64,000 nucleotides of DNA. Origin: Pseudobacter sp051955275 (GTDB lineage Bacteria > Bacteroidota > Bacteroidia > Chitinophagales > Chitinophagaceae). The notes under the pieces are model-generated. The model was not told where the DNA came from. It saw nothing but the letters and a program-made list of their open reading frames with translations, and did not search any database. The stretch spans positions 34,611-98,610 of the forward strand of contig NZ_JBQCGW010000003.1 in the NCBI RefSeq assembly GCF_051955275.1, written 5' to 3'. Of the stretch, positions 24,863 to 35,043 are shown one piece after another (positions within the stretch are counted from its first letter, which is position 1; the number at the start of each line of letters is the position of its first letter). The translations under genes and the position numbers were made by a program.

Positions 24863-26019
24863 TTAAAAAGCATATGGTATTTCACTGAATAGTCAAAAGT
24901 AGCGATAAAGCTGTTGGCAAATGCATGTGCGCCTGCCGACCATTCATTATATTCATCATGGTCCATTGTCAGAAACCGTTGGAGGCTATCGCGGAAAGTT
25001 TCAGGCTTGTTCAGGCTGATATCAAAGCCTGCTTTGTATTGTTCCAGGTTTCTCCAGGGCGTTTGATCGCTGATCAGGATGGGTCTTCCTGCTGATAGTG
25101 CCTCAAATACGGCATGGCCGAAATTCTCTCCCAGGGTTGGCAGCACAAATAAATGATATTTCCTGAGGGTTGTAAATACTTCTTTGTGTTGCAGGGGGCC
25201 TTTGAATTCAACTTTGAAGCCTACGGGCAGTTTTGAGGCCATTTCTTTACACCGGCCTGTGTAAACGGGATCATCGGGTTCCCCGTATACATCCAGTTCC
25301 AGCCTGGAAGAAGCAGGCAGCTGCATCAGTTGCTCCAGCACAAAATGAAGGTTTTTCTTAGGATGCACCCTGGAGATGAATATCATTTTCAATGTACCCG
25401 GTTCTTTGCGCGTTGGCAACCATGGTTGTTCATCCACATTGGGAATATTTTCAGCCACCTGCACACGGGTAGCGGGGAAATAAGTGATGATATCCTGTGC
25501 TTCCTGCTTATCAGTTGCATGGAACCGGATCTTTTTTGTGATCCCGCTCCACCGGAACAATTGAAGGAAGAATTTTTTCTTCAACGCTTTCTGTTGCAAG
25601 GCTCCTGCATGCAACATTCCTCTAGGGGCCAGCACCACGCGGTCCAGTTTCTTTTTGCCTTTCAACACCAGCAGCGGTACCAGGGTATAAGACCTGGAGA
25701 ACATGCTGTTGAAATAAACGGTATCCGGTTGCACCTGGTCTACCAGGTTTTCAATCCGGTTTCTGTTGATGGAGCCGGGGCTGCCATACCAGATATGTAC
25801 GTCCTGCTCAGGGTTTACCCATTGATCAACACTTATACCAGGGTATGCCTGCTGATCTCCCAGGTCCCTGTCTGAAGTAATGATGTAAAATGAGAACTGG
25901 TCCTTAAGGCACTTCACGATATTACGGCATGACTGGATTGGCCCGCCGGCTTTGTAGCCGGGGTCATACCAATCGCAGAAAATAAGTATACGGTGTTTGA
26001 CAGCGTGTACGGAACTCAC
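24859..26019 (-). CDS. Glycosyltransferase family 4 (GT-B)
   Basis: A 386-aa GT-B enzyme starting at GTG 26019. The N-terminus shows ILIFCDWYDPGYKAGGPIQS, the glycine loop of GT4 acceptor domains. The C-terminal donor domain has FISRVHPKKNL, FKGPLQHKEVF and GENFGHAVFEALSAGRPIL, containing the E-x7-E-type motif. Retaining, nucleotide-sugar dependent; the sugar is not readable. Confidence 0.88.
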   Translation of the reverse strand: MSSVHAVKHRILIFCDWYDPGYKAGGPIQSCRNIVKCLKDQFSFYIITSDRDLGDQQAYPGISVDQWVNPEQDVHIWYGSPGSINRNRIENLVDQVQPDTVYFNSMFSRSYTLVPLLVLKGKKKLDRVVLAPRGMLHAGALQQKALKKKFFLQLFRWSGITKKIRFHATDKQEAQDIITYFPATRVQVAENIPNVDEQPWLPTRKEPGTLKMIFISRVHPKKNLHFVLEQLMQLPASSRLELDVYGEPDDPVYTGRCKEMASKLPVGFKVEFKGPLQHKEVFTTLRKYHLFVLPTLGENFGHAVFEALSAGRPILISDQTPWRNLEQYKAGFDISLNKPETFRDSLQRFLTMDHDEYNEWSAGAHAFANSFIATFDYSVKYHMLFK

Positions 26020-26027
26020 GTAGAGGG

Positions 26028-27890
26028 TTAGTTGATATTATTCCTTTCCAGCCAGTATTCGAGTACAACAAATAACCAGATATCGATCCATCTGCAGGAG
26101 GGGTCTCCTTTAAGAAAACCTTTCCAGAGCTTTTGAAGCCCTTCAGGCCTGATGATCTGGCGCTGGCTGATCCGGTTTATATAAGTTTCGCAAAATGATC
26201 TTAATTCTGTTCTCATCCATTTTTCCCAGGGGAAAACAAAACCCTGTTTGCGCCTGTGCACTATCTCATCGGGGATCATTCCATTCAGAGACTCCACCAT
26301 CAGGCTCTTTGGATAAGTGGGGTATTTGACATGATCCGGCACTCTCAGCAGAAATTCGATCAGGTCATAATCAAAGAACGGCTCTCTGATTTCAAGTGAT
26401 ACGGCCATGCTCATCTGATCGATATCCTTCAGCAAAGTATTCTGTGTATACCCCATCAGATCCGCCACGGTTATCTGGCTAAGGAGCGGCAATGTACTTA
26501 ACTCATCCCGGAGGTTGAGCAGCCTGTCACCGATCAGGCAATCATAGGAATGACTGAAGGAGGTGGTCTTGCTTAATTGTCCGGGCGTAAGGATACGCCT
26601 GCATTCGGGATAAAAGTAGCTGACGGAACAATCGGGAGCATCTATCAGCCTGGCCAGTCTTTCCATTTTACCGGAAGACGATAGTTTGAGAATACCTCCC
26701 AGTGTTTTCCTGATCCAGGTTGTTTTATTCCAGACCCCATCCAGTTTCTGGGCTTTCAGGAATTGTTTGAAGAATGGATAACCTGCAAACAATTCATCAC
26801 CACCTACGCCTGACAGCGCTACTTTCACGCCTGCCTGTCTGATGGCTTTTGAAACGATCCATGTATTGATCCCGTCACCACTGGGCATATCCACACTGTT
26901 GAGCGCCTCAGGTAGCTGATCTAGCAGGTCCCTGGGTTTCAGTATGATGGGGTGATGAGAGGTATTGTATTTTTTAGCCACCATTGCAGCAAATGGTGAT
27001 TCATCAAATGCTGCATCTTCGAGGCCGATGGTAAAGGTTTCTACCGGTACTGAAGTCAGCCGGGCCATGATGGCCACAACTGCTGCCGAGTCGATTCCTC
27101 CGGAGAGCAATGCTCCTACCTGAACATCGCTGACCAGTCTTTTCTCCACTGCTCTGAACAGCAGGTCATGTATATTCTTTTTGGTAAGCTGCAGGTCTGC
27201 ATGATTGAAATCGCTTTTTGCCGGCATTGGTTCCCAGTATCTGAACTTACTGATCCGTCCTTTACGGATGATCATTACAGATCCGGCATCCAGTTGAAAA
27301 ACTCCTTTTATGATCGAGATGGGAACACCAATGGATTGAAAAGAAAGGTATTCCCAGAGTGCTGCCTTGTTAAGTTCTCCCGGGATAAGTCCCGAGTTCA
27401 TCATTGCCCTCACCTCCGATGCAAAAACCATGAAATTCTTTCCGAAATACAGGTAGAGCGGCTTGACCCCCACCCTGTCCCTCGCCATGAAAAGCTCCTT
27501 TTCCTCAGTGTCCCAGATGGCAAAGGCAAACATGCCTTTCAGGTAGTGTACACAATCGGCCTTCCAGGTTATATATGCAGCAAGGATCACTTCTGTATCC
27601 GAGCAGGTCTGAAAGTTGAAATGCGGTAAGGAACTCCTGAGTTCTTTGAAATTGTAGATCTCCCCGTTAAAAACAATCACATACCGATTGTCTGTTGTAA
27701 TCATTGGCTGCGCTGCCTGCTGCGACAGGTCTATTATAGAAAGGCGCCGGTGACCCAGTTGAATGTGCTCATCACTAAAACTACCGTTTCCGTCAGGCCC
27801 ACGGTGTTCCATGGCCGCTGACATTTTTTCTATTCTCCATTTTTCAGGGGTCTGGGGTTGGTAGTGGAGAATACCAGCAATTCCGCACAT
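26028..27890 (-). CDS. asnB: Asparagine synthase (glutamine-hydrolysing)-like protein
   Basis: A 620-aa two-domain protein. The class II glutamine amidotransferase domain starts MCGIAGIL with nucleophile Cys2 and has RHRGPDG-type residues (MEHRGPDGNG) and FNGEIYNF. The ATP pyrophosphatase domain has the PP-loop ALLSGGIDSAAV. Such proteins in EPS clusters may amidate a uronic acid or another carboxylate rather than make free asparagine. This one sits between GT9 and GT4 genes, with 17- and 8-nt gaps, which favours a polysaccharide role. Confidence 0.9.
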   Translation of the reverse strand: MCGIAGILHYQPQTPEKWRIEKMSAAMEHRGPDGNGSFSDEHIQLGHRRLSIIDLSQQAAQPMITTDNRYVIVFNGEIYNFKELRSSLPHFNFQTCSDTEVILAAYITWKADCVHYLKGMFAFAIWDTEEKELFMARDRVGVKPLYLYFGKNFMVFASEVRAMMNSGLIPGELNKAALWEYLSFQSIGVPISIIKGVFQLDAGSVMIIRKGRISKFRYWEPMPAKSDFNHADLQLTKKNIHDLLFRAVEKRLVSDVQVGALLSGGIDSAAVVAIMARLTSVPVETFTIGLEDAAFDESPFAAMVAKKYNTSHHPIILKPRDLLDQLPEALNSVDMPSGDGINTWIVSKAIRQAGVKVALSGVGGDELFAGYPFFKQFLKAQKLDGVWNKTTWIRKTLGGILKLSSSGKMERLARLIDAPDCSVSYFYPECRRILTPGQLSKTTSFSHSYDCLIGDRLLNLRDELSTLPLLSQITVADLMGYTQNTLLKDIDQMSMAVSLEIREPFFDYDLIEFLLRVPDHVKYPTYPKSLMVESLNGMIPDEIVHRRKQGFVFPWEKWMRTELRSFCETYINRISQRQIIRPEGLQKLWKGFLKGDPSCRWIDIWLFVVLEYWLERNNIN

Positions 27891-27907
27891 AAGCTTATGT
27901 TGGTTGG

Positions 27908-29050
27908 TTAAGGGGATAACATAGCTTTCATTTGGGTTATGATTAAAGATGGTTTGATCTGTTGCATACAGATATTATTGCTGCAGTTTTCACTTAAGCA
28001 AAGTGAGCAGTGTATTCCGTAGGATCTATTGATTATGTTTTCGGGGGATTCGGGAGGGAACCATTTACCGGGGAAATCCCTTGAGCTGAAAATCGCAATT
28101 ACCGGAGTCTTAACTGCATATGTCAGATGCATTGGTCCGGTGTCGTTGCTTACTACAAGTTTACATCTTTTTATCAATGCAGCACTTTGCAGCGGTGTCA
28201 ATTTTCCGCAGAAATTGAAAATATTTTCATGGCTTTGTAAACGATTTGTTATTGCATTGTCTTCCGGTCCGCCGATCAGCAGAATATTGTATTTTGAGAT
28301 CCAGGCCTGTATCACTTCGTTGAAGTATTCAACCGGCCATCTGTTCTGAGGCCGCTTGGCGCCTACTACCACAGCGATGCAATCCCTGGAGTTCTGAATG
28401 GCTTCATTGAATGCAGCACTCACATATTCATCATCCTGCTTCGTGATATTAAGGGCATATTCCCGCTCATCCACCTGAATATCATAGTCAGCCAGCAGCA
28501 GGGCCAGGCGATGGGTTTCGTTGGGGAAAAGCACATATTTTTCCTGCACCTGCCTGAAAAAAGGAACGGTTGACAATCTCCATCCGAATCCGTATTTGCA
28601 GATGAGCCTGAAAAAGAACAGGTCACGCAGGAGCCTCTTGAACGAAGAGCCTGTCTGCGGAAGCTGGATAACCAGGTCATATTTCCTTTTTCGCAGAACA
28701 GCAACTACGTCTTTCTTTGGCAGGTTCAGGTAATTGATGATCTCATCGTAACAGGAGGGATCCATCAGTTGTTCAAGCGACACGAGATTGGATCCACCCT
28801 GATTTACAAGGATATCTATCCTGGCATTTGGATAGTGCTTCCTGATAGCCAGCAGAGAAGGCAGTGCACAGATATTATCTCCGAGAGATCCTGTGCGGAA
28901 AACCAGGATATGGCGGGGTGACGTCTGCTTTCTGAACAGTACTTTTTCAAGTAGCCGTAAAACAGCATTACAACCATTGAGCCAGGTAAATACAAATATC
29001 AATCTGATCCTGGCGCCAGTAGGTATCTTTTTGTCTCGAATCAGTTTCAT
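27908..29050 (-). CDS. Glycosyltransferase family 9 (heptosyltransferase-like)
   Basis: A 380-aa GT-B protein. HILVFRTGSLGDNICALPSLLAIRKHYP is the N-terminal GT9 signature, and VVVGAKRPQNRWP plus VVSNDTGPMHLTYAVKTPVIAIFS is the C-terminal donor site. GT9 contains ADP-heptose transferases of LPS and related enzymes; in an EPS operon the donor may differ. The C-terminus is Cys-rich (CSLCLSENCSNNIC), an unusual feature. Confidence 0.85.
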   Translation of the reverse strand: MKLIRDKKIPTGARIRLIFVFTWLNGCNAVLRLLEKVLFRKQTSPRHILVFRTGSLGDNICALPSLLAIRKHYPNARIDILVNQGGSNLVSLEQLMDPSCYDEIINYLNLPKKDVVAVLRKRKYDLVIQLPQTGSSFKRLLRDLFFFRLICKYGFGWRLSTVPFFRQVQEKYVLFPNETHRLALLLADYDIQVDEREYALNITKQDDEYVSAAFNEAIQNSRDCIAVVVGAKRPQNRWPVEYFNEVIQAWISKYNILLIGGPEDNAITNRLQSHENIFNFCGKLTPLQSAALIKRCKLVVSNDTGPMHLTYAVKTPVIAIFSSRDFPGKWFPPESPENIINRSYGIHCSLCLSENCSNNICMQQIKPSLIITQMKAMLSP

Positions 29051-29083
29051 GGAACAGGGAAGAATTTTGACACTGGCTGTTTA

Positions 29084-31423
29084 TCAGGGCTGCATTGAAT
29101 AGGCAGTACGGAGATTTCCGAACGTGATCCTGCTGAAATAAAGGTTGGTCACTCCTGCAGGTTTGGTGGTATAGTACCTGGGTAACCAGTCTTTGGTATA
29201 GTTTGTCATTTTCTGCATCAATGCCCTGGTTGCAGCAGCATTGGCAACTTCTTTAACTGCATATGATTTTCCGTCTTTGTCTTGCGCCACCACTCCGATC
29301 ATGCTAAAGCGCTTGCTGGTGGTGGGCCCGGCATTCTGAATATCCGGAGCAAAATTCATATAAAGGTTCATCAGCAGAACGTTTCCTGTTATTTTCTTCA
29401 TGTCAACTGACAGGGTATTATCTACGTATGCATTCATCAGCAGGAAATTGCCGCTGAAATCCTTCAATTTGAGAATGGGGTTGGTGCCCCTGTCGTTATG
29501 AAGAACCCCCAGCCTCGCACAATCTATCACGATATTTCCGTTTCCACTTGCCTGGAAAGGAACGCCTTCTTTGAGTGAACCTTCATACCATGTATCCTTC
29601 ACGAAGTAACTGGCTTTATTGCTTACGTTGAAGAAACCGAACTGACCGCCGAAAAGATGTACGGAAGAAGTTGCTTTGCCATTAAGGTGTGCAGCGCTGC
29701 CCGTCACCAGATCCCGGTAAGCATAATATGAATTCGTTTTCTGTACGTAAGCATTCATCAGCTTGTTCACATGCAGGGAGTTTTTGGCGGTAGGTGCACG
29801 CATCTGGTCAATGAAGATATGCGCGTCTTTCTGATCGGCATTCTCCAGCAGTATACCGTTATAGATCTCATCCTTTCCGGTTTCCCATCCGATCTGAATT
29901 TCTGTTATGCTTGCTGCTGAAGGCCCCTTCACTTTGAAAAAGTAATTATCCCGTAATGCAGGGGTTCCTCTCAGAACGGAAGCCCTGAAAAAGCCATCTC
30001 CTACTATCTGCACATCACTTCCTGCAGGTATGATGATGGTATTTGAAATATTGTATTTCCCCGCCGGAATATGAACTACAGGGCGTTTGCCTTTCCAGCG
30101 GTTTCCAGACGCTTCATTGATGATGGCCTGAATCTGCACATCGGTGGCATTGGCAGGCACTTCAAATACCTGGCGCTTTACCCTGGGATTGAAAGGGAGA
30201 AGGATCTCCGCCTGGAATTTCTTTTCGTCCAGCCCGGAAGATTGTTTACCAAAGCCATAATCCCCTACTGTATAATCATAAGAGGCTGACTGCACTTTGT
30301 TGATCCGGTACGGTTGGGGCATGTCGAAAAAATTGCCGATAGAAAAGATCTTGTATCCGTCTTTATTACAGATACCGTTCCGGGAAACTACATTCACGGC
30401 AATCTGAATGTCCTTGTTTCTGATGCGGTGAAAATAATTGTTGACGAGGGTCAGGTATCCGAAGTCGGAATATTCCACAGAAGCGTAGAGCGTATTTTTC
30501 ACCACATTTCCTTCAAGTACCCTTTTAAAAGGATTACAGCTAAAACTGTCATCCATATAAAAGCATGCGGAGCTGTCTGAGTAACAGCCACGTATAGACG
30601 AATAATAACCATGCGAGTTGTATACATCTGCTTTTAAGGACCCTTTGAACCAGGATCTGTAAACGTATGCATTGCCGTACTTTATGTCTACACCTTTATT
30701 ACAACCGGTGAACCGGCAATTCCAGATCCAGTAGTTGAGTGCATTGTACCCCTGGATGCCTATACCTGCGACACTGCAATTGTAAAAGTGGCAATTCCGC
30801 ACAGATACTTCGGAGCAGGTAGCATCTTTTTGCACTTTGCCAAAGCTTCCACCTGCAATGCCCCTGGCCAATCCATCGTTAAAAATACATTCAGATATCT
30901 CCATGCCCTGCGGAGCATAGGCTGTGGATGAATTGTAATCAGAGGCCCAATGTATTCCGATACCATGTATATTCCTCTTATTGTTCGATCTGAATTGCAA
31001 TCTTGATATCCTGAAATACGAGGAACCGTCGGCGTATAATATTGTGCCCCCGTCTGTTCCATCGAACAGCAGGATAGTTGCTTCAGGGTCTTCACCAGTG
31101 ATTATAATTCCAGCCTTCTTTGTAAGTTTCAATGGTTTGGTGATCCTGTAAGTGCCTTTAGGAAAGTATACAACAGAATAAGAAGTATGAGCATTGGCGT
31201 TTATACCAAAACGCTCGTCGGTAAGATTGTCCAGAACATTCTGTATAGCCTTGGTATCATCTGTTCGGCCATTTCCTGTAGCGCCTGATTTTGTTACATC
31301 GGACCAACTATCAAAGGGGCCGTTGAACTCTCCTCCCGGGATTTGCCGGGCAACAGCATCGGGCAATGAACAGCAAATCATTGTTACCAGCGCTATCAGT
31401 CTGAATATTGGATTAGTTTTCAT
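29084..31423 (-). CDS. Secreted pectate-lyase-superfamily (parallel beta-helix) protein
   Basis: A 779-aa exported protein with a signal peptide ending around DAVARQ. The mature N-terminus reads SWSDVTKSGATGNGRTDDTKAIQNVLD, the start of the Pectate_lyase_3/GH28-related fold. A second copy of the pattern starts near residue 420 (VPANATDVQIQAIINEASGNRW...), so two beta-helix domains are likely. Located inside the EPS operon after the Wzy-like gene (4-nt overlap), it may cleave, trim or epimerise the polymer during export. Catalytic residues are not identifiable. Confidence 0.75.
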   Translation of the reverse strand: MKTNPIFRLIALVTMICCSLPDAVARQIPGGEFNGPFDSWSDVTKSGATGNGRTDDTKAIQNVLDNLTDERFGINANAHTSYSVVYFPKGTYRITKPLKLTKKAGIIITGEDPEATILLFDGTDGGTILYADGSSYFRISRLQFRSNNKRNIHGIGIHWASDYNSSTAYAPQGMEISECIFNDGLARGIAGGSFGKVQKDATCSEVSVRNCHFYNCSVAGIGIQGYNALNYWIWNCRFTGCNKGVDIKYGNAYVYRSWFKGSLKADVYNSHGYYSSIRGCYSDSSACFYMDDSFSCNPFKRVLEGNVVKNTLYASVEYSDFGYLTLVNNYFHRIRNKDIQIAVNVVSRNGICNKDGYKIFSIGNFFDMPQPYRINKVQSASYDYTVGDYGFGKQSSGLDEKKFQAEILLPFNPRVKRQVFEVPANATDVQIQAIINEASGNRWKGKRPVVHIPAGKYNISNTIIIPAGSDVQIVGDGFFRASVLRGTPALRDNYFFKVKGPSAASITEIQIGWETGKDEIYNGILLENADQKDAHIFIDQMRAPTAKNSLHVNKLMNAYVQKTNSYYAYRDLVTGSAAHLNGKATSSVHLFGGQFGFFNVSNKASYFVKDTWYEGSLKEGVPFQASGNGNIVIDCARLGVLHNDRGTNPILKLKDFSGNFLLMNAYVDNTLSVDMKKITGNVLLMNLYMNFAPDIQNAGPTTSKRFSMIGVVAQDKDGKSYAVKEVANAAATRALMQKMTNYTKDWLPRYYTTKPAGVTNLYFSRITFGNLRTAYSMQP

Positions 31424-32883
31424 AGTGTAGATGACAGCGACTGTTTATTCATTCCATAAACATCGTGTTTTTTGATTATTCCAGATGTCAGATATCTGTT
31501 GATGACAGGGTATAAAGTAAAGATCATGGCCAGGTTCATAATGAAGCCGTTCTTTATGTTTCCAAGGATCACGATGATATCAGATTCAAAATACCCGATA
31601 TTATACACAAAGGTCATAGTGATTGCGTAAACCATGATCAGGTTGATCTTTATACTCATCAGGAAACGGTAATACCAACCCACCAGAATGACGATGATGA
31701 TAATTGGAATCATCATTCCTATTGGCCCGAAATCAATATAAGCATCTCCGTAATAGCCGATAGCCATGGAGGTGCCTTTTGACATCCCGGCAATTCTGTA
31801 ACCTGTATATTTCGAAGTTTTTACTGAGGCATCATGAATTCCTTTGTCCGGATCGAGAAAACGAGGTACGATTACGAACCGAAGAGAACTGAGCATCAGT
31901 TCCCCGTCTTCATAAGGGGTAAGTTCCGGAATCCTGTCAACCACTTTGGAAAGAAAAAACACATATTGTATGCGATGAGCCAAAGAATACAATCCTTTCT
32001 GGAAATCTTTTCCATTAAAAGCGCCTGCCAGGTCGAGGATTTTTTTCAGGGCATCAGAAGATTCTACCTGAACCTGTTGTGCTCTTGTTCCTTCATTTAC
32101 ATAAGTCCTGTATTTGGGTTTTACCGCTGACCAAAAGACCAGAAGCGTAAACAGCAGGATCAGCAAGGGGGATAATTTCAGGATGGTACTCAGTTTTACC
32201 TGCCTGATAAAGGACAGGTAGCAGATGAGGCATATTATGATCACATCCTTGAAAGAAGAGAAGTACGTGAGAAAGCCTGTAATGAATTCAAAAAGGAGAA
32301 TCAGAAGGATCAGCGTCTTTTTCTCCCCTCTGATAAAAAGGAGAATTACCAACATGATGGTGAACAGCATCTTTATTTTGGTAACGGTCAGGATGACCTG
32401 CGTCACCTCCCCGAAATTGATTGCCAGTTTGAACAAAAGCGGATATAAAGCCGCACTGACCACATACAGTATGATGAGCCTGTTCATGTTGATCCTGGAA
32501 GCAGCTTCTTTCAACTGATCGAGTGTATATAACTTTTGTTTTGCCAGTACTGCCTTCACTACAAAGACCTGCAACAATATCCCTGTAAAGCAGAGGATGA
32601 TTGTTTTTTCGACACTGTTATTTCTGAATACTATTTCAAAACGATTACCGATAATATCTGCATACCAGATCCCGGCCATAACCTGCACCCATTGGTAAAC
32701 AAACCAGAAAAAGATCACTGTAGGCTGGTAGCGTGTCCAGGTTGACCTGATAATGATGAATAAGGTAAACATCCCGTACAACGCCAGTAACGGATACTGG
32801 GAAAAAAGGCATAAGGCGGCCAGTACCAGGAAGAAGGCAATAATTCCGCTGGAGAGTCCTATTTTCTTGATTCCGATATCCAA
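31420..32883 (-). CDS. Wzy-like polysaccharide polymerase (multi-TM)
   Basis: A 487-aa hydrophobic protein with about 10-12 TM helices and a long extracytoplasmic loop in the second half (PELTPYEDGELMLSSLRFVIVPRFLDPDK, MSKGTSMAIGYYGDAYIDFGP). This matches oligosaccharide repeat-unit polymerases, which are recognised by topology more than sequence. The start is TTG at 32883, 3 nt after the upstream stop. It is the only polymerase candidate in the operon. Confidence 0.7.
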   Translation of the reverse strand: MDIGIKKIGLSSGIIAFFLVLAALCLFSQYPLLALYGMFTLFIIIRSTWTRYQPTVIFFWFVYQWVQVMAGIWYADIIGNRFEIVFRNNSVEKTIILCFTGILLQVFVVKAVLAKQKLYTLDQLKEAASRINMNRLIILYVVSAALYPLLFKLAINFGEVTQVILTVTKIKMLFTIMLVILLFIRGEKKTLILLILLFEFITGFLTYFSSFKDVIIICLICYLSFIRQVKLSTILKLSPLLILLFTLLVFWSAVKPKYRTYVNEGTRAQQVQVESSDALKKILDLAGAFNGKDFQKGLYSLAHRIQYVFFLSKVVDRIPELTPYEDGELMLSSLRFVIVPRFLDPDKGIHDASVKTSKYTGYRIAGMSKGTSMAIGYYGDAYIDFGPIGMMIPIIIIVILVGWYYRFLMSIKINLIMVYAITMTFVYNIGYFESDIIVILGNIKNGFIMNLAMIFTLYPVINRYLTSGIIKKHDVYGMNKQSLSSTL

Positions 32884-32886
32884 TTG

Positions 32887-34044
32887 TTAGCTTTTGGGGA
32901 GTTTTTTCAGAAATACTGTTTCCATAGCATCTACCTGCCGGTCAATCGACCAGTCCTTTATTATTTCAAAAGACATGGAGCCCATGCGGGAAACGATGTT
33001 CTTATCTTTCAATTGTACGATGCATTGCTTGAGGGCTTCCATGTTACCCGACGGAAAAACAAATCCGTTTTCCGGTTTCACCAGGTCCTCTGCACATCCA
33101 ACCTTATCGCTTACCAGGATGGCCCGTTGGGATGCCATGGATTCATTTACGGCAAGCCCCCAGGTTTCACCTTTGGACGGCAAACAATAAACATCACCGA
33201 GCTTGTAAACGGCGGGCATCATGCTTTGGTTCTGGAAAGGCATGAAATGAATATTTTCAGCGCCGCTTGCTTTTTCTTTAAGCTCGTTCTCCAGGTGCCC
33301 GTTTCCTACCATCAGCAAATGAACGGAAGGATCATTCAACTCCAGTACCGCATCCACCAGAAGGCCGGGGTTTTTGGTATCCTGAAACTTGCCTGCAAAA
33401 AGAATCGTGAGCGTATTATCTGTCAGGTTCAACTTCTGCCGGGTTTCAGAAACAAACGCCTGCTGTTCTGCATTAAGCGTACTGAACCTGTTATTGTCAA
33501 TAGAATGCGGTGCAAAAAAAAGCTGATCCTCATTGAGGCCGAATTCCCTGAAATATTCCCTGCTCCTGCTCCCAACATATAATGCCATATCAACATTGCC
33601 GTAGATGAATTTCAGCAATTGCTTTTTCACAAAGAATTTCAAGCCCTGGCCTTTGTTGAGCAGTGTGGAATCGCCGCGGAATATCACCGGTATTTTCGAT
33701 TTGAAATGCCTCATTACAGCCAGATGGCTGTAATAGTTCCAACCATAAACCAGAACCATATCAGGTTCCCAGGCTTTGATCTTTTTTACCAGGTCCGGAT
33801 TTCTGATAGCATAAAAGCTTTTTCCGGTCCTGCCTTCATTGGAAATGAATTCATATTCATAACCATCCAGTAAAGGAATATCCCAGTTGAACTTGCGGCC
33901 AAACCCCTTATCAAATCCTGCAGCCTCCTGCTCCCAGGTATAGAATACTTTCAGCTGAATATTACCTCTGGCCGAAAGCAACTGGAAAACCGGAACATAG
34001 TATTGAATAGGATGTGTAATTACTATTGCAAGTCTTTTGCCCAT
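32887..34044 (-). CDS. Glycosyltransferase family 4 (GT-B)
   Basis: A 385-aa GT-B enzyme. The N-terminus LAIVITHPIQYYVPVFQLLS is typical of one GT4 subgroup. The donor domain has LFAGKFQDTKNPGLLVDAV, LLMVGNGHLENEL and CLPSKGETWGLAVNESMASQRAIL (E-x7-E-like). It lies between an SDR epimerase and the polymerase gene. The sugar donor is unknown. Confidence 0.88.
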   Translation of the reverse strand: MGKRLAIVITHPIQYYVPVFQLLSARGNIQLKVFYTWEQEAAGFDKGFGRKFNWDIPLLDGYEYEFISNEGRTGKSFYAIRNPDLVKKIKAWEPDMVLVYGWNYYSHLAVMRHFKSKIPVIFRGDSTLLNKGQGLKFFVKKQLLKFIYGNVDMALYVGSRSREYFREFGLNEDQLFFAPHSIDNNRFSTLNAEQQAFVSETRQKLNLTDNTLTILFAGKFQDTKNPGLLVDAVLELNDPSVHLLMVGNGHLENELKEKASGAENIHFMPFQNQSMMPAVYKLGDVYCLPSKGETWGLAVNESMASQRAILVSDKVGCAEDLVKPENGFVFPSGNMEALKQCIVQLKDKNIVSRMGSMSFEIIKDWSIDRQVDAMETVFLKKLPKS

Positions 34045-34068
34045 ACGATTCTTTAAAACTTATGCTGT

Positions 34069-35043
34069 TCAGAGGGTAGACTTGTACCAGTCAATAGTGA
34101 GCTGAATTCCTTTCTGCATATTCACTCTGGGAACCCAGCCCAGTCTTTGATGTATCTTTTCAATATCGATCATTCTTCTGCGGATATTGTCGATATCCCT
34201 TTCCGGAATATTCTCCACTTCAACTCCCGGCACCACCATCCTGATCAGATCAACCAGCCTGGTAACGGAAGTTTCCACGGATGTGCCTACATTGAATACA
34301 TCTCCGTAAGCCATCGGATGAACCGCAGATAATATAGTTGCATCAACTGCATCTGTAATAAAGGTATAGTCCCTTGTTTGTTCCCCATCTCCGAAAATAG
34401 AAAGTGATTGCCCGGTCAACGCATTGTGAACAAACTTGCCGAGCACTCCGCAGTAAGGGTTTCTGGGTGACTGGCCATACCCGAACACATTGGAGTACCT
34501 GACAACGGACACAGGAATATTGTAGTTTCTGTTATAAATGAGAGTGTATTGCTCTCCCAGTAATTTGGTAGCAGCATAATTGCTCAATACTCTTGTGGGA
34601 TCTTCTTCCCGTACCGGCAGGCGTGAAGAACTGCCGTACACGGAGCAGGATGAAGTGTATACGAATCGCTCCAGTGCAGGGCTTGGGTTATGCCTGAAGT
34701 ACTCAAGTATCTGGAGTGTACTCTGCGCATTCACCTGCATATCGGCAAGGGGATTGGAGCTTGATGCTGCAATCTGGATACAGGCCAGGTGAAAAACATA
34801 ATGAACATCTTTAAAAAGAGGGAAGAGACGGTCAGTATCCAACACACTGATCTTATGAAATGCTACTTTATCTCTTACAGAAGCGATTGCTTCCTCAGAA
34901 CTGTTGATACAATCGTCAATTACAATCACATCGCACTCATAATCTTCAACCAGGCTCTTCACCAGGTTATGTCCAACGAAGCCCAGGCCCCCGGTAACCA
35001 TTACCTTTTTCTTTCTTATTTTATCGTAGTGTTGTTTGATCAT
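34069..35043 (-). CDS. NAD-dependent sugar-nucleotide epimerase/dehydratase (SDR)
   Basis: About 324 aa from ATG 35043 (MIKQHYDKIRKKKVMVTGG). NAD binding is at VTGGLGFVGHNLVKSL, the catalytic pair at SNYAATKLLGEQ (Y-x3-K), and VYTSSCSVYGSS provides the Ser. It belongs to the UDP-glucose 4-epimerase/WbpP-like extended SDR family; the exact sugar cannot be read. Its start overlaps the end of the preceding glycosyltransferase by 23 nt, indicating translational coupling. Confidence 0.85.
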   Translation of the reverse strand: MIKQHYDKIRKKKVMVTGGLGFVGHNLVKSLVEDYECDVIVIDDCINSSEEAIASVRDKVAFHKISVLDTDRLFPLFKDVHYVFHLACIQIAASSSNPLADMQVNAQSTLQILEYFRHNPSPALERFVYTSSCSVYGSSSRLPVREEDPTRVLSNYAATKLLGEQYTLIYNRNYNIPVSVVRYSNVFGYGQSPRNPYCGVLGKFVHNALTGQSLSIFGDGEQTRDYTFITDAVDATILSAVHPMAYGDVFNVGTSVETSVTRLVDLIRMVVPGVEVENIPERDIDNIRRRMIDIEKIHQRLGWVPRVNMQKGIQLTIDWYKSTL

